A stretch of 16,291 nt of DNA from NCBI GenBank assembly GCA_902464405.1, contig CABQJD010000018.1, positions 1 to 16,291 on the forward strand, written 5' to 3'. This document shows positions 1-6,877 of the stretch, piece after piece. The notes under the pieces are model-generated. The model was not told the origin of the DNA. It was given only the letters and a program-made list of their open reading frames with translations, and searched no databases. How positions within the stretch are numbered: the first letter of the stretch is position 1; every line of letters begins with the position of its first letter. The stretch comes from an uncultured Actinomycetaceae bacterium (GTDB lineage: Bacteria; Actinomycetota; Actinomycetes; Actinomycetales; Actinomycetaceae). The translations under genes were made by a program, and so were the position numbers.

Positions 1-98
1 CAAAGACGGGTGCGACAGGCGTGATTATCTTCGCTCTTGCAGGACTCGCCCTCGTGGCTGCTGGCACTGCTGCGTATCTTCGTGGCCGTAAATCCTAA
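1..98 (+). CDS. C-terminal end of an LPXTG-type, sortase-anchored surface protein (5' part outside the window)
   Basis: The reading frame open from the left edge to a TAA at 96-98 encodes a classic cell-wall sorting tail. It begins with a codon ending in CA (CCA would give Pro), followed by Lys-Thr-Gly. This fits an LPKTG motif cut by the window edge. After the motif come about 23 mostly hydrophobic residues rich in Ala, Leu, Val, Ile and Gly, and then the charged end RGRKS. Sortase substrates of Gram-positive bacteria are cut between Thr and Gly of this motif and joined to peptidoglycan or to a pilus. What the rest of the protein is (adhesin, pilin or enzyme) cannot be known from this fragment. 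No sortase gene follows it here, which argues mildly against a pilin cluster extending to the right. Confidence 0.85.
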   Translation, partial: KTGATGVIIFALAGLALVAAGTAAYLRGRKS

Positions 99-186
99 GC
101 TCTAGAGATATGCGTGCCTTTATGAGGGAAATTCTTTGTGCTGGAATTTTCTAAGCTGCGTGCGTGAATAGATTTAGGATAGAGCT

Positions 187-217
187 GAAGCGCCTAGGAA
201 TAAAACCTAGGCGCTTC
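187..217. terminator. Perfect 12-bp hairpin after the truncated surface-protein gene
   Basis: Two perfectly complementary 12-base arms (187-198 and 206-217) enclose a 7-base loop. The structure begins about 90 bases after the stop at 98. There is no T-run after either arm, so it is not a textbook intrinsic terminator, but stable hairpins without a U-tract are common at the ends of actinobacterial genes. Position and symmetry support transcription termination or 3'-end protection. Confidence 0.6.
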
Positions 218-253
218 GCTTATGAAGTACGTGAGTATTCGGTGAATATTCGT

Positions 254-340
254 GCCGTAGTTTGCTGTAGTTTGCCGTGCAGTTGCCTTGCTCTGCCCCT
301 AGTTTGCAGTGCTTTGCCCAGAGTAGTGCTCGCAGCATTG
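254..340. repeat. Degenerate tandem repeat, unit about 10-12 bp (consensus GCCGTAGTTT)
   Basis: Successive units begin at 254, 264, 274, 285, 295, 306, 316 and 328. The first two differ by one base (GCCGTAGTTT, GCTGTAGTTT); later ones drift but keep GC(C/T) at the start and TT or GT at the end. A second motif, GATACGTA, occurs three times just downstream (near 357, 399 and 408). No convincing gene occupies 99-891: the open frames here have no good ribosome-binding site and are partly made of repeat sequence. Confidence 0.55.
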
Positions 341-659
341 GTGAGCAGGGTATTGAAGATACGTACGCGTCGGCTCTGCAGTGATCGCCGCATTGGCGGA
401 TACGTAGATACGTAGCATTTTCGATTTATTCTTCACATTGGCGTGGGTGATATATGTATTTTCACTTTATTATTCGCAAAGAAAGCAGCGTGCAGCGTAG
501 TCGATATTATCCCTGAAAGCCGCAGGGGCTAATGTGTGTGATGACGAAAACAACCAAGTATCGCTTCGCGATATCTCTTTTGACGCTATGTTTTGCCGTG
601 ACATTTTTGGCTCTATGTCTTGCGTATCCGTGCCTTACGTATCTGGTATTTCAATATCC

Positions 660-683
660 AGATATGCAGCATGCTGCATATCT
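660..683. repeat. Perfect 24-bp palindrome
   Basis: The 24 bases from 660 to 683 equal their own reverse complement, with GCATGC at the centre (669-674). As RNA or a cruciform this would be a 10-bp stem with a CATG loop. It lies at the left edge of the 16-bp tandem array, and its right arm overlaps the first unit, so it may have arisen from two repeat units in inverted orientation. Alternatively it could be a binding site for a dimeric protein. No T-run follows, so it is not an obvious terminator. Confidence 0.75.
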
Positions 684-904
684 AAAGCACTGCATATCTA
701 TGCGATGCATATTTAATGCACTGCATATCGACGTGCGAAATAGCTAGTGTGCTGCGCATTTAACGCACTGCTATTTTATATGCTTCATATTTGATGTGCT
801 TCTATTTAATGTGCTGCTTATCTGGCACACTGTATAGCTGCGCGCTAGATATCTAATGCAGTTCTATCTAGCACGCTTCATATCTAACGCACTACATATC
901 TAAA
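676..904. repeat. Degenerate tandem repeat, unit about 16 bp (consensus GCATATCTAATGCACT)
   Basis: About fourteen units can be followed. Clear ones are 676-691, 692-706, 707-722, 879-893 and the start of one at 894. Between these, units such as GCGCATTTAACGCACT and GATATCTAATGCAGTT keep the pattern with changes and occasional length differences. The array extends over the stop codon and the last codons of the minus-strand exonuclease gene, so its final Leu-Asp-Met is written in repeat sequence. It does not look like CRISPR, because units are contiguous without unique spacers, and it has no recognised insertion-sequence features. Confidence 0.7.
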
Positions 905-1620
905 TAACCTGCCGGCCAGCTCCCTTGAATTGCAGGCGCTTTACCTCCTTCCAGTGCTTTGCGCGCAAAATATGCCTGCATATCGTCGTAGGTTTCTTTC
1001 TGCTGATCCATGAGAAGAGAAAGATCGCTATGAGCAATATCTGGATAGCGGCGCAAAAGCGCTCCTAATACTCTCAGAGTTGCTAAAACGTCAGCTTCGG
1101 CATTATGGAAATCGTCGTCAGCCCACACGCCATAAAATTGTGCAACTGTTTCTAAATTTCTTTTTCCGCGCCGATATTTATCAACTGTTTTATCCAGCAT
1201 GAACGGATCGAGCACAGGAGCAATTGGGCGCCCGAGCCGCTCCCGCAGCATCGGCAGATCGTGCCGTTCCAGCTCTTGCTCAATAAGAGTGAGATCGTAT
1301 GCGGCATTAAAAGCAACGATAGGATGCATCTGCTCCATATGCAGATGCAAAAGCTGCGCTACTTCGTCGAGTACTTTTTTAGCTGGCTCTCCTTCTTTTT
1401 GAGCTTTTTCGGTTGAGATCCCATGCACAGCTTCAGCGCGCGCCGGGATATCAACTTCGGGGTCAGCGAGCCAGTAATGCGTTTTCACGCCATCGCCTTC
1501 AACGACAACAATAGATGCGGTGACGAGCCGATCATCGTAAGGATCAATCCCTGTCGTCTCCGTATCGAAACCGACAATAGGGCGTAGGGGCCATGGCTTT
1601 TCTATATTCACTGTTTCCAT
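892..1620 (-). CDS. DEDDh-family 3'-5' exonuclease (DnaQ/epsilon-like)
   Basis: This 242-residue protein carries all three exonuclease motifs of the DnaQ/RNase T superfamily. Exo I is FDTETTG (Asp19, Glu21), Exo II is FNAAYD (Asp109), and Exo III is HNAEAD (His172, Asp177). His-x4-Asp in the last motif places it in the DEDDh group. Such enzymes bind two metal ions and remove nucleotides from DNA or RNA 3' ends. As a free-standing single-domain protein it could serve in repair or RNA/DNA turnover rather than as the replicative proofreading subunit. The frame stays open to 1749. I choose the ATG at 1618-1620 because a GAGAG sits just upstream, the catalytic domain begins 16 residues in, and a promoter candidate lies inside the longer version. 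The C-terminus reads through tandem-repeat sequence. The gene is divergent from pyrC. Confidence 0.88.
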   Translation of the reverse strand: METVNIEKPWPLRPIVGFDTETTGIDPYDDRLVTASIVVVEGDGVKTHYWLADPEVDIPARAEAVHGISTEKAQKEGEPAKKVLDEVAQLLHLHMEQMHPIVAFNAAYDLTLIEQELERHDLPMLRERLGRPIAPVLDPFMLDKTVDKYRRGKRNLETVAQFYGVWADDDFHNAEADVLATLRVLGALLRRYPDIAHSDLSLLMDQQKETYDDMQAYFARKALEGGKAPAIQGSWPAGYLDM

Positions 1621-1673
1621 TATCGCTCTCGCTTCTTGTTGTGATGACGCTTGATCCGCTATCGGATGTGCGT

Positions 1674-1702
1674 ATTGTGATGCTTCTAAAAATAAGTGTA
1701 AA
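1674..1702 (-). promoter_or_regulatory. Candidate promoter of the exonuclease gene
   Basis: Read on the minus strand, TTTACA (1702-1697) and CACAAT (1679-1674) are separated by exactly 17 bases. This is a fair match to the vegetative -35/-10 pattern. It predicts a transcript start near 1667 and a leader of about 47 bases before the ATG at 1620. Confidence 0.4.
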
Positions 1703-1749
1703 GGCAAGCATGGGGGAAATCTCGTAAAATTTCGCTGCGGCAGATGCAT

Positions 1750-1789
1750 TCGATATGTGCGATATGTACAATATGTGTAATATATGCAT
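1750..1789. repeat. Four tandem units of 10 bp (about CGATATGTGN) in the exonuclease-pyrC spacer
   Basis: Consecutive 10-base units at 1750, 1760, 1770 and 1780 all contain ATATGT or ATATG. The rest of the spacer (1790-1970) is AT-rich with further scattered ATATG(T/C) words. I see no gene in 1703-2042. Confidence 0.5.
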
Positions 1790-1982
1790 CCTATCTATTT
1801 TCGATGCGTTCTAGGTGTATATGTGCTGTGCCCTTCATCATCGTATGGATATATCGCAGCATTGCTCCGGGCTGTATATACGGATTCCTGCGCCCTTGCG
1901 CATATACCGCACTGAAATTACTATGTGCGTTTCATCTTTTAAAATGCGCTAGCCAGTATGTGGATACGATGTGCTGAATTTG

Positions 1983-1988
1983 TATACT
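1983..1988 (+). promoter_or_regulatory. Candidate -10 box of the pyrC operon
   Basis: TATACT lies 55 bases upstream of the preferred pyrC start. The 12 bases around it, ATTTGTATACTG, recur exactly in front of the minus-strand surface-protein gene near the right edge. That recurrence is the main support. The corresponding -35 is weak. No attenuator hairpin with a T-run and no recognisable PyrR-binding leader is visible between here and pyrC. Confidence 0.35.
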
Positions 1989-2042
1989 GTATGGCACAAT
2001 AATTCAGGCTCAGCAAACTTCGGGAGACGGGAGCGCTGCTCG

Positions 2043-3398
2043 ATGGCAATGAACGATCATCTCACAGTCATTTCTCCTTTTCGCTTTTCTCATTTTAATC
2101 CAGATATTGATTCGATATTTCGGATATGTGAGCCGATTATTCAATCCTCGCCTCTCACAGTTTTTCCCGGTTTGTGCGATGTGCATGTGCATTTTCGCGA
2201 ACCGGGTTTCTCATATAAAGAAACTATTGCATCTGGTTCTCGCGCTGCGGCGCATGGTGGTTTTACAGATGTCTGTGCTATGCCTAATCTCAATCCTGTG
2301 CCCGATTCATGCGAGCACCTGGCTGAAGAAGAAGCCATCATCGCTCGCGATGCAGTGATTCGTGTGTATCCTTATGCGTCGATCACGTGCGACGAAGCAG
2401 GAAAACAGCTCGTAGATATTGAGGCTCTGGGAGAGCAGGTCATCGGATTTTCTGACGACGGAAAAGGCGTTCAAGGCGATGAACTGATGTATGAAGCAAT
2501 GCGGCGCATCGCAGCAGCCAAAAAACCTATAGCAACGCATTGTGAAATCGAAGAGCTCAAAGCTGATGGCTACATCAATGCAGGCTCTTATGCCAGCGCT
2601 CACGGGCATCGAGGAATACCGAAAGAAGCAGAGTGGAAGCAGATTGAGCGAGACATCGAACTCGCACGCCTCACGGGCGTCACCTATCATATATGCCACG
2701 TATCGTGCGCCGAAAGCGTGGCTCTCGTACGTGCTGCGAAAGCTGCAGGTATTAACGTCACGTGCGAAACTGCACCGCATTATCTGCTCGTCGATGATTC
2801 CATGCTTCAAGAAGACGGGCGTTTTAAGATGAACCCGCCCCTGCGCTCGCCAGAAGATCGAGAGGCGCTGATCGAGGCACTGATTGATGGCACAATCGAT
2901 ATAATTGCCACAGATCACGCGCCTCACAGCGCCGAAGAAAAATCCTTAGGACTTGCTAATAGCGCATTTGGGATTGTGGGAATTGAGACGTCATTTCAAC
3001 TGATGTACACGGAGTTTGTGCGCACAGGAATGATATCTTTTGAGCGTCTGCTCGATCTGATGGCATTCAATCCGCGCGAACGCTTCGCAATTGCGCTTGG
3101 AGGGAAGAGCGCAGACGGACGCGAAGATTTTACGGTATGGGATCTTAATTGGTACGGAAAAATCGATCCTGAAGATTTTATTTCGATGGGATCTGCGCAG
3201 CCTTTCACGGGGCGCAGTGTGTACGGGCGCTGTGTGCTGACAGTATGTGACGGACGAGTGGCGTATGTTGCGCCAGAACTCCAGATTCCTGGCGGCACGC
3301 TCCTTTCAGATGTCAGGCTTTTGGGCGCAGAGCAGTCGTATACTCAGCAATCACACAGCGTGCAGCCATATGCTGTGCAGTTAGGAGAGAGTCAATGA
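2043..3398 (+). CDS. pyrC: Dihydroorotase, class I
   Basis: Dihydroorotase closes N-carbamoyl-aspartate to dihydroorotate, the third step of UMP synthesis, using zinc. The metal-binding HVH (His48, His50) lies in FPGLCDVHVHFREPG. Further family signatures are SDDGKGVQ, ATHCE, CHVS, MNPPLR and ATDHAPH, the last with the catalytic aspartate. I use the ATG at 2043, with GGGAG nine bases upstream, giving 451 residues. A GTG at 1971 in the same frame has no good site and would extend through the putative promoter. The stretch before the HVH motif is about ten residues shorter than in typical class I enzymes, and its sequence is unlike the usual N-terminal strand. The last 30 or so residues are a Gln/Ser-rich tail. 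It is the first gene of a run in which neighbours overlap or nearly touch. Confidence 0.95.
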   Translation: MAMNDHLTVISPFRFSHFNPDIDSIFRICEPIIQSSPLTVFPGLCDVHVHFREPGFSYKETIASGSRAAAHGGFTDVCAMPNLNPVPDSCEHLAEEEAIIARDAVIRVYPYASITCDEAGKQLVDIEALGEQVIGFSDDGKGVQGDELMYEAMRRIAAAKKPIATHCEIEELKADGYINAGSYASAHGHRGIPKEAEWKQIERDIELARLTGVTYHICHVSCAESVALVRAAKAAGINVTCETAPHYLLVDDSMLQEDGRFKMNPPLRSPEDREALIEALIDGTIDIIATDHAPHSAEEKSLGLANSAFGIVGIETSFQLMYTEFVRTGMISFERLLDLMAFNPRERFAIALGGKSADGREDFTVWDLNWYGKIDPEDFISMGSAQPFTGRSVYGRCVLTVCDGRVAYVAPELQIPGGTLLSDVRLLGAEQSYTQQSHSVQPYAVQLGESQ

Positions 3399-4249
3399 TG
3401 ATGCACTCCCATTCGTCTGATATTTCATTCAGCGCTTCGTGCTCCTCGCTCACATCACGCTCCTTGCTCAAACAAGGCATATTTATTCTTTCTGAGCAGC
3501 ATCAAATTGCTGAAGATGTGTGGCAAATGCATCTCACAGGTGATTGCATTGCTATTACCAATCCCGGCCAGTTCGTGAATGTTCAGGTGCCGGGATTTTT
3601 TTTGCGCCGCCCGATTTCGGTGGCAAACGTTGATGGAGATCGTCTCACGCTCATCTACAAAACAGTAGGCGAAGGCACGCGTGTGTTGGCGCAGCTTACT
3701 CGCGGAAGTGAGCTGGATATTCTTACGGGGTTGGGCAATGGATATTCGCTGCCAGATGCTATCAGGCGCGGAGCGTTGCCCGTGCTGCTCGTAGGTGGAG
3801 GCGTTGGCGTGCCTCCGCTCTACTGGCTTGCGCGCAAGCTGCGTGCGCAAGGCTTGGCAGTACGTGTAGTGCTCGGTTTTAATTCGCGAGCAGATGTGTT
3901 TTATGAGGAAGAATTTGCGGCTTTGGGATGTGATGTTTGCGTGACGACTGCCGACGGATCCTACGGTAGAGCTGGTTTCGTCACTGCCTGCATGCCGCAG
4001 CAGAGCGAATACTCCTATTTTTATACGTGCGGTCCGATTCCTATGCTCCGCGCTGTGGCTGCTGCCAGCGGGGATACACCAGGAGAGCTGAGTTTTGAAG
4101 AACGTATGGGATGCGGATTCGGTGCGTGTATGGGGTGTTCACACCGAGTAAAGCCTTTAGTGAAAAGCGCTGCTCATGGGGATATCTCCTATAAGCGTAT
4201 CTGCGTGGAAGGGCCAGTATTGCGTAAGGAGGAAATCGTATGGGAGTAA
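3395..4249 (+). CDS. pyrK: Dihydroorotate dehydrogenase B, electron-transfer subunit
   Basis: PyrK carries FAD and a [2Fe-2S] cluster and passes electrons from PyrD-bound FMN to NAD+. Seen in the 284 residues are the FAD-binding RRPIS (71-75), the nucleotide-binding glycine stretch VGGGVGVPP (133-141), the CGPIPML motif (212-218), and a C-terminal cluster site with Cys240, Cys245, Cys248 and Cys270. The ATG overlaps the pyrC stop by four bases, with AGGAG seven bases upstream. Three ATG codons follow in a row (3395, 3398, 3401), so the true first residue is uncertain by up to two. The first 25 or so residues are Ser-rich and precede the conserved domain. The gene overlaps pyrD by ten bases, as expected for two subunits of one complex. 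Confidence 0.95.
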   Translation: MMMHSHSSDISFSASCSSLTSRSLLKQGIFILSEQHQIAEDVWQMHLTGDCIAITNPGQFVNVQVPGFFLRRPISVANVDGDRLTLIYKTVGEGTRVLAQLTRGSELDILTGLGNGYSLPDAIRRGALPVLLVGGGVGVPPLYWLARKLRAQGLAVRVVLGFNSRADVFYEEEFAALGCDVCVTTADGSYGRAGFVTACMPQQSEYSYFYTCGPIPMLRAVAAASGDTPGELSFEERMGCGFGACMGCSHRVKPLVKSAAHGDISYKRICVEGPVLRKEEIVWE

Positions 4250-5196
4250 ATGCGCTTGAAGCGCAAGCTGCAAAAGCCAATACAAGCCGTCGCCTCGCCG
4301 TCACTCTCTGTGGGTGCGAACTAGACAATCCGATTATTCCTGCGAGCGGCACATTTGGGTTTGGATATGAATTTGCGAAACTCTACGATATCAACCTCTT
4401 AGGCACGTTCAGTTTCAAAGGCACCACGGGCGAAGCTCGCTTCGGAAATGAACAGCATCGCATCGCAGAATGCACGGCAGGAATGATAAATTCCGTGGGT
4501 TTGCAAAATCCTGGAGTAGAGGCTGTGATAGAGCAAGAGCTTCCTGCTCTCCGTGCAGTTTTTCATAAACCCGTTATGGCAAATGTGAGCGGCTTTTCGA
4601 TAGAGGAGTATGTGCGAGTGAGTACTTCCCTAGCGGCTCAGCCTCAAGTTGGGTGGTTAGAAATCAACGTGAGCTGCCCAAACGTGCACGGCGGAGGAAT
4701 TTCTTTCGGGCAGGATCCCGAGCAAGCTGCAAAAGTTGTGCGAGCTGTGCGCGCCGCCGTCACGATCCCACTTATCGTGAAACTTTCGCCAAACGTCACA
4801 GACATTGCTGCTATGGCTTGCGCTTGCGAAGAAGCTGGTGCAGACGGAATCAGCCTCATCAATACGCTCCTTGGTGAGCGAATAGATCTATGCACTCGCC
4901 AGCCTGTGATTGCACGGCGTGACGGCGGCTTTTCAGGGCCAGCGATTTTCCCTGTGGCGCTTCGTATGGTGGATATTGTCTCACGGGCAGTTCACATACC
5001 TGTGGTAGGAATCGGAGGAGTGAATTGTGCACGAGACGTCATCGAAATGATGATGGCTGGAGCTTCGGCAGTGCAAGTAGGTACCGCAAATCTTGTGCGC
5101 CCGTATGCGAGCCTAGAAATTGTGGCAGATCTGCTTCGGCAGATGGATGCACTTGGAATAGATAACCTCAAAGATATGATTGGAGTAGCTCACTGA
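4240..5196 (+). CDS. pyrD: Dihydroorotate dehydrogenase B (class 1B), catalytic subunit
   Basis: This 318-residue FMN barrel enzyme oxidises dihydroorotate to orotate. The class 1 signature NVSCPNVHGGG supplies the active-site base, Cys146. Other family motifs are IIPASGTFGFG near residue 32, NSVGLQNPG at 84-92, and the FMN-phosphate-binding GIGGV and VQVGTAN toward the C-terminus. Class 1 enzymes with a cysteine base are cytosolic, and the adjacent pyrK makes this the NAD-dependent 1B type rather than the fumarate-using 1A or membrane quinone-using class 2. A strong AAGGAGG precedes the ATG, inside the end of pyrK. Its stop codon shares one base with the pyrF start. Confidence 0.96.
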   Translation: MGVNALEAQAAKANTSRRLAVTLCGCELDNPIIPASGTFGFGYEFAKLYDINLLGTFSFKGTTGEARFGNEQHRIAECTAGMINSVGLQNPGVEAVIEQELPALRAVFHKPVMANVSGFSIEEYVRVSTSLAAQPQVGWLEINVSCPNVHGGGISFGQDPEQAAKVVRAVRAAVTIPLIVKLSPNVTDIAAMACACEEAGADGISLINTLLGERIDLCTRQPVIARRDGGFSGPAIFPVALRMVDIVSRAVHIPVVGIGGVNCARDVIEMMMAGASAVQVGTANLVRPYASLEIVADLLRQMDALGIDNLKDMIGVAH

Positions 5197-5906
5197 TGGC
5201 ACAAGACGTGATAGTGGCATGCGATTTTTCAAACGCTGAGCAGGTGCGTGATTTTCTTGGCGCTTTTGAAATCTCCGAGCGCAAACCGTTCGTAAAAATC
5301 GGCATGGAGCTTTATTATGCCGAAGGGCCGGAGATTGTGAGGGAAATAAAAGCGCGCGGGCATAAGATATTTCTCGATTTGAAGCTGCATGATATTCCGC
5401 ATACAGTGCAGTGCGCTATGAGTGTGCTTTCTCGGCTCGATGTGGATATTTGTAATCTGCACGCAGCTGGCGGCACTGCAATGATGCAGGCGGCGCTTAC
5501 AGGGCTGACGCGCTCAGACGGCACGCGCCCGCTCTTGATTGCCGTCACGCAGCTCACAAGCACAGATCAAGAAACAATGGAGCGAGATCTTTTGATCCGC
5601 GAGCCTATCGATGAAGTGGTGATGCACTATGCGAGCAGGGCACAAGCTGCAGGGCTTGATGGCGTGGTTTGCTCGCCCTTGGAAGCCGAGAGCGTCCATA
5701 GCCGATGTGGAGCAGATTTTTTGACGGTGACGCCTGGCGTGCGGTTTGCAGATGGGGAAGTGGGCGATCAAAAGCGGGTGACCACTCCTGCGCGTGCGCG
5801 TGAGCTGGGCAGTGATTTTATTGTGGTTGGGCGTCCGATCACTCAAGCTGAGGATCCTGTGGCGGCATATGAGAGAGCTATTGGCGAATTTCTTGGCGAA
5901 ATGTGA
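5196..5906 (+). CDS. pyrF: Orotidine 5'-phosphate decarboxylase
   Basis: PyrF decarboxylates OMP to UMP, the last step of the pathway. The 236-residue protein has the hallmark DLKLHDIPHT (61-70), whose Asp61, Lys63 and Asp66 form the catalytic charged network. It also has the phosphate-binding C-terminal GSDFIVVGRPIT. It is the short bacterial form (E. coli/Bacillus group), not the larger form common in mycobacteria. GGAG sits about ten bases before the ATG, which overlaps the pyrD stop by one base, so the genes are probably translationally coupled. Confidence 0.95.
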   Translation: MAQDVIVACDFSNAEQVRDFLGAFEISERKPFVKIGMELYYAEGPEIVREIKARGHKIFLDLKLHDIPHTVQCAMSVLSRLDVDICNLHAAGGTAMMQAALTGLTRSDGTRPLLIAVTQLTSTDQETMERDLLIREPIDEVVMHYASRAQAAGLDGVVCSPLEAESVHSRCGADFLTVTPGVRFADGEVGDQKRVTTPARARELGSDFIVVGRPITQAEDPVAAYERAIGEFLGEM

Positions 5907-5956
5907 GTGTATCAATAACGACACCAGCGGCAAATGCTGATGGAGAGGAAAGACAG

Positions 5957-6598
5957 ATGGAATTAAATGAACAAATTGCGCACGATTTATTAGCAATTAA
6001 AGCGGTATTTTTACGGCCAAGCGAGCCATTCACGTGGGCGAGTGGAATTAAAAGCCCGATCTATACCGATAATAGGCTTACTCTCACTGCGCCTCAGGTG
6101 CGCGACCACGTAGAACATGGGTTGGCATACCTGATTCAACAGTTCTATCCCGAAGCTGAGGTGCTTATGGGTACAGCAACTGCTGGGATTGCGCATGCTG
6201 CTATTACTGCACACATTATGAATCTGCCTATGGGGTATGTGCGTTCAGGCGCAAAAGATCATGGGCGCGGCAACCAGATCGAAGGTGAACTGAAAGCTGG
6301 TGCCAAAGTTGTGGTAGTAGAAGATCTTATCTCTACGGCTGGTTCTGTGATTGAAACAGTAAACGTATTGCGTGAAGCTGGTGCCGAGGTGCTCGGTATC
6401 GTCTCGATTTTTACCTATGGAATGCGCAAAGGGCTTGATTGCCTCGCTGCTGCTGGAGTTGCTCACCATTCACTCACAGATTTTGATGCGGTTGTGCAGA
6501 TTGCTGCGCGGCAGGGCTATATCGCACAGGAAGATGTGCCGCGTTTGCTCGCCTTTCGAGCTGACCCGTCAGATGAAAGTTGGGTGAATCTGCTCTGA
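5957..6598 (+). CDS. pyrE: Orotate phosphoribosyltransferase
   Basis: PyrE joins orotate to PRPP to give OMP, the substrate of PyrF. Seen in the 213-residue version are the PRPP-binding motif VVVVEDLISTAGS (118-130, with the acidic pair Glu122-Asp123), the flexible active-site loop KDHGRGNQIEG (100-110), and GTATAGI (72-78). I choose the ATG at 5957 because GGAGAGG stands about eight bases upstream. The frame could also start at a GTG at 5903 overlapping the pyrF stop, adding 18 residues, but that has no clear site and the extension lacks family similarity. It ends the first pyr block; a 279-base repeat-filled spacer separates it from pyrB. Confidence 0.94.
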   Translation: MELNEQIAHDLLAIKAVFLRPSEPFTWASGIKSPIYTDNRLTLTAPQVRDHVEHGLAYLIQQFYPEAEVLMGTATAGIAHAAITAHIMNLPMGYVRSGAKDHGRGNQIEGELKAGAKVVVVEDLISTAGSVIETVNVLREAGAEVLGIVSIFTYGMRKGLDCLAAAGVAHHSLTDFDAVVQIAARQGYIAQEDVPRLLAFRADPSDESWVNLL

Positions 6599-6610
6599 TA
6601 GGAGGCGGTT

Positions 6611-6784
6611 TTAGCGGTGGTACAGCGGCCGTGGTACAGCGTCGGTGCGCTAGTGGGGTGCTAGTGAGGTGATAGCAGCGGTGTGTGCTCTAGTGGGGTG
6701 CCAGCGGTGCGCTAGTGAGATGCTAGTGTCGGTGTGCTGGAAAGGCAATAGCGAGGCGCTAGTTAGGTAAAAGTAAGGCGCTGC
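6611..6784. repeat. Degenerate tandem repeat, unit about 11 bp (consensus CTAGTGAGGTG), in the pyrE-pyrB spacer
   Basis: Clear units are CTAGTGGGGTG (6650-6660), CTAGTGAGGTG (6661-6671), CTCTAGTGGGGTG (6688-6700), CCAGCGGTGCG (6701-6711), CTAGTGAGATG (6712-6722), CTAGTGTCGGTGTG (6723-6736) and CTAGTTAGGTAA (6759-6770). More diverged units lie between and before them. The array is purine-rich on the plus strand and full of TAG triplets, so it is not coding. It fills most of the gap between two functionally linked genes. No T-tailed terminator is visible in this spacer, so read-through from pyrE into pyrB is possible. Confidence 0.7.
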
Positions 6785-6877
6785 TGTATCGATGATATGA
6801 GCGCAAAAACTCTGGGTAGCGCGCGAAATTTCTCTTTGTTTTACGGATACGGATTCAAACGATAGAAAGGAATCAGA

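Noticed and set aside
511..527. Small hairpin CCCTG...CAGGG as a terminator
   Set aside because: The stem is only five bases, no T-run follows and no gene ends nearby.
541..747. Short open frame with a Lys-rich start and a hydrophobic stretch resembling a signal peptide
   Set aside because: There is no well-placed ribosome-binding site, another frame is equally open, and the C-terminal third is translated from the 16-bp repeat array.
676..904. CRISPR array
   Set aside because: The units are contiguous and degenerate at about 16 bp, with no unique spacers and no cas genes nearby.
1621..1749. N-terminal extension of the exonuclease to 285 residues
   Set aside because: The extension has no family similarity, starts at repeat-rich DNA, contains a likely promoter and lacks a Shine-Dalgarno, whereas the ATG at 1620 has GAGAG upstream.
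6599..6877. PyrR-type attenuator before pyrB
   Set aside because: There is no antiterminator/terminator pair and no T-run; the spacer is mostly 11-bp repeats.
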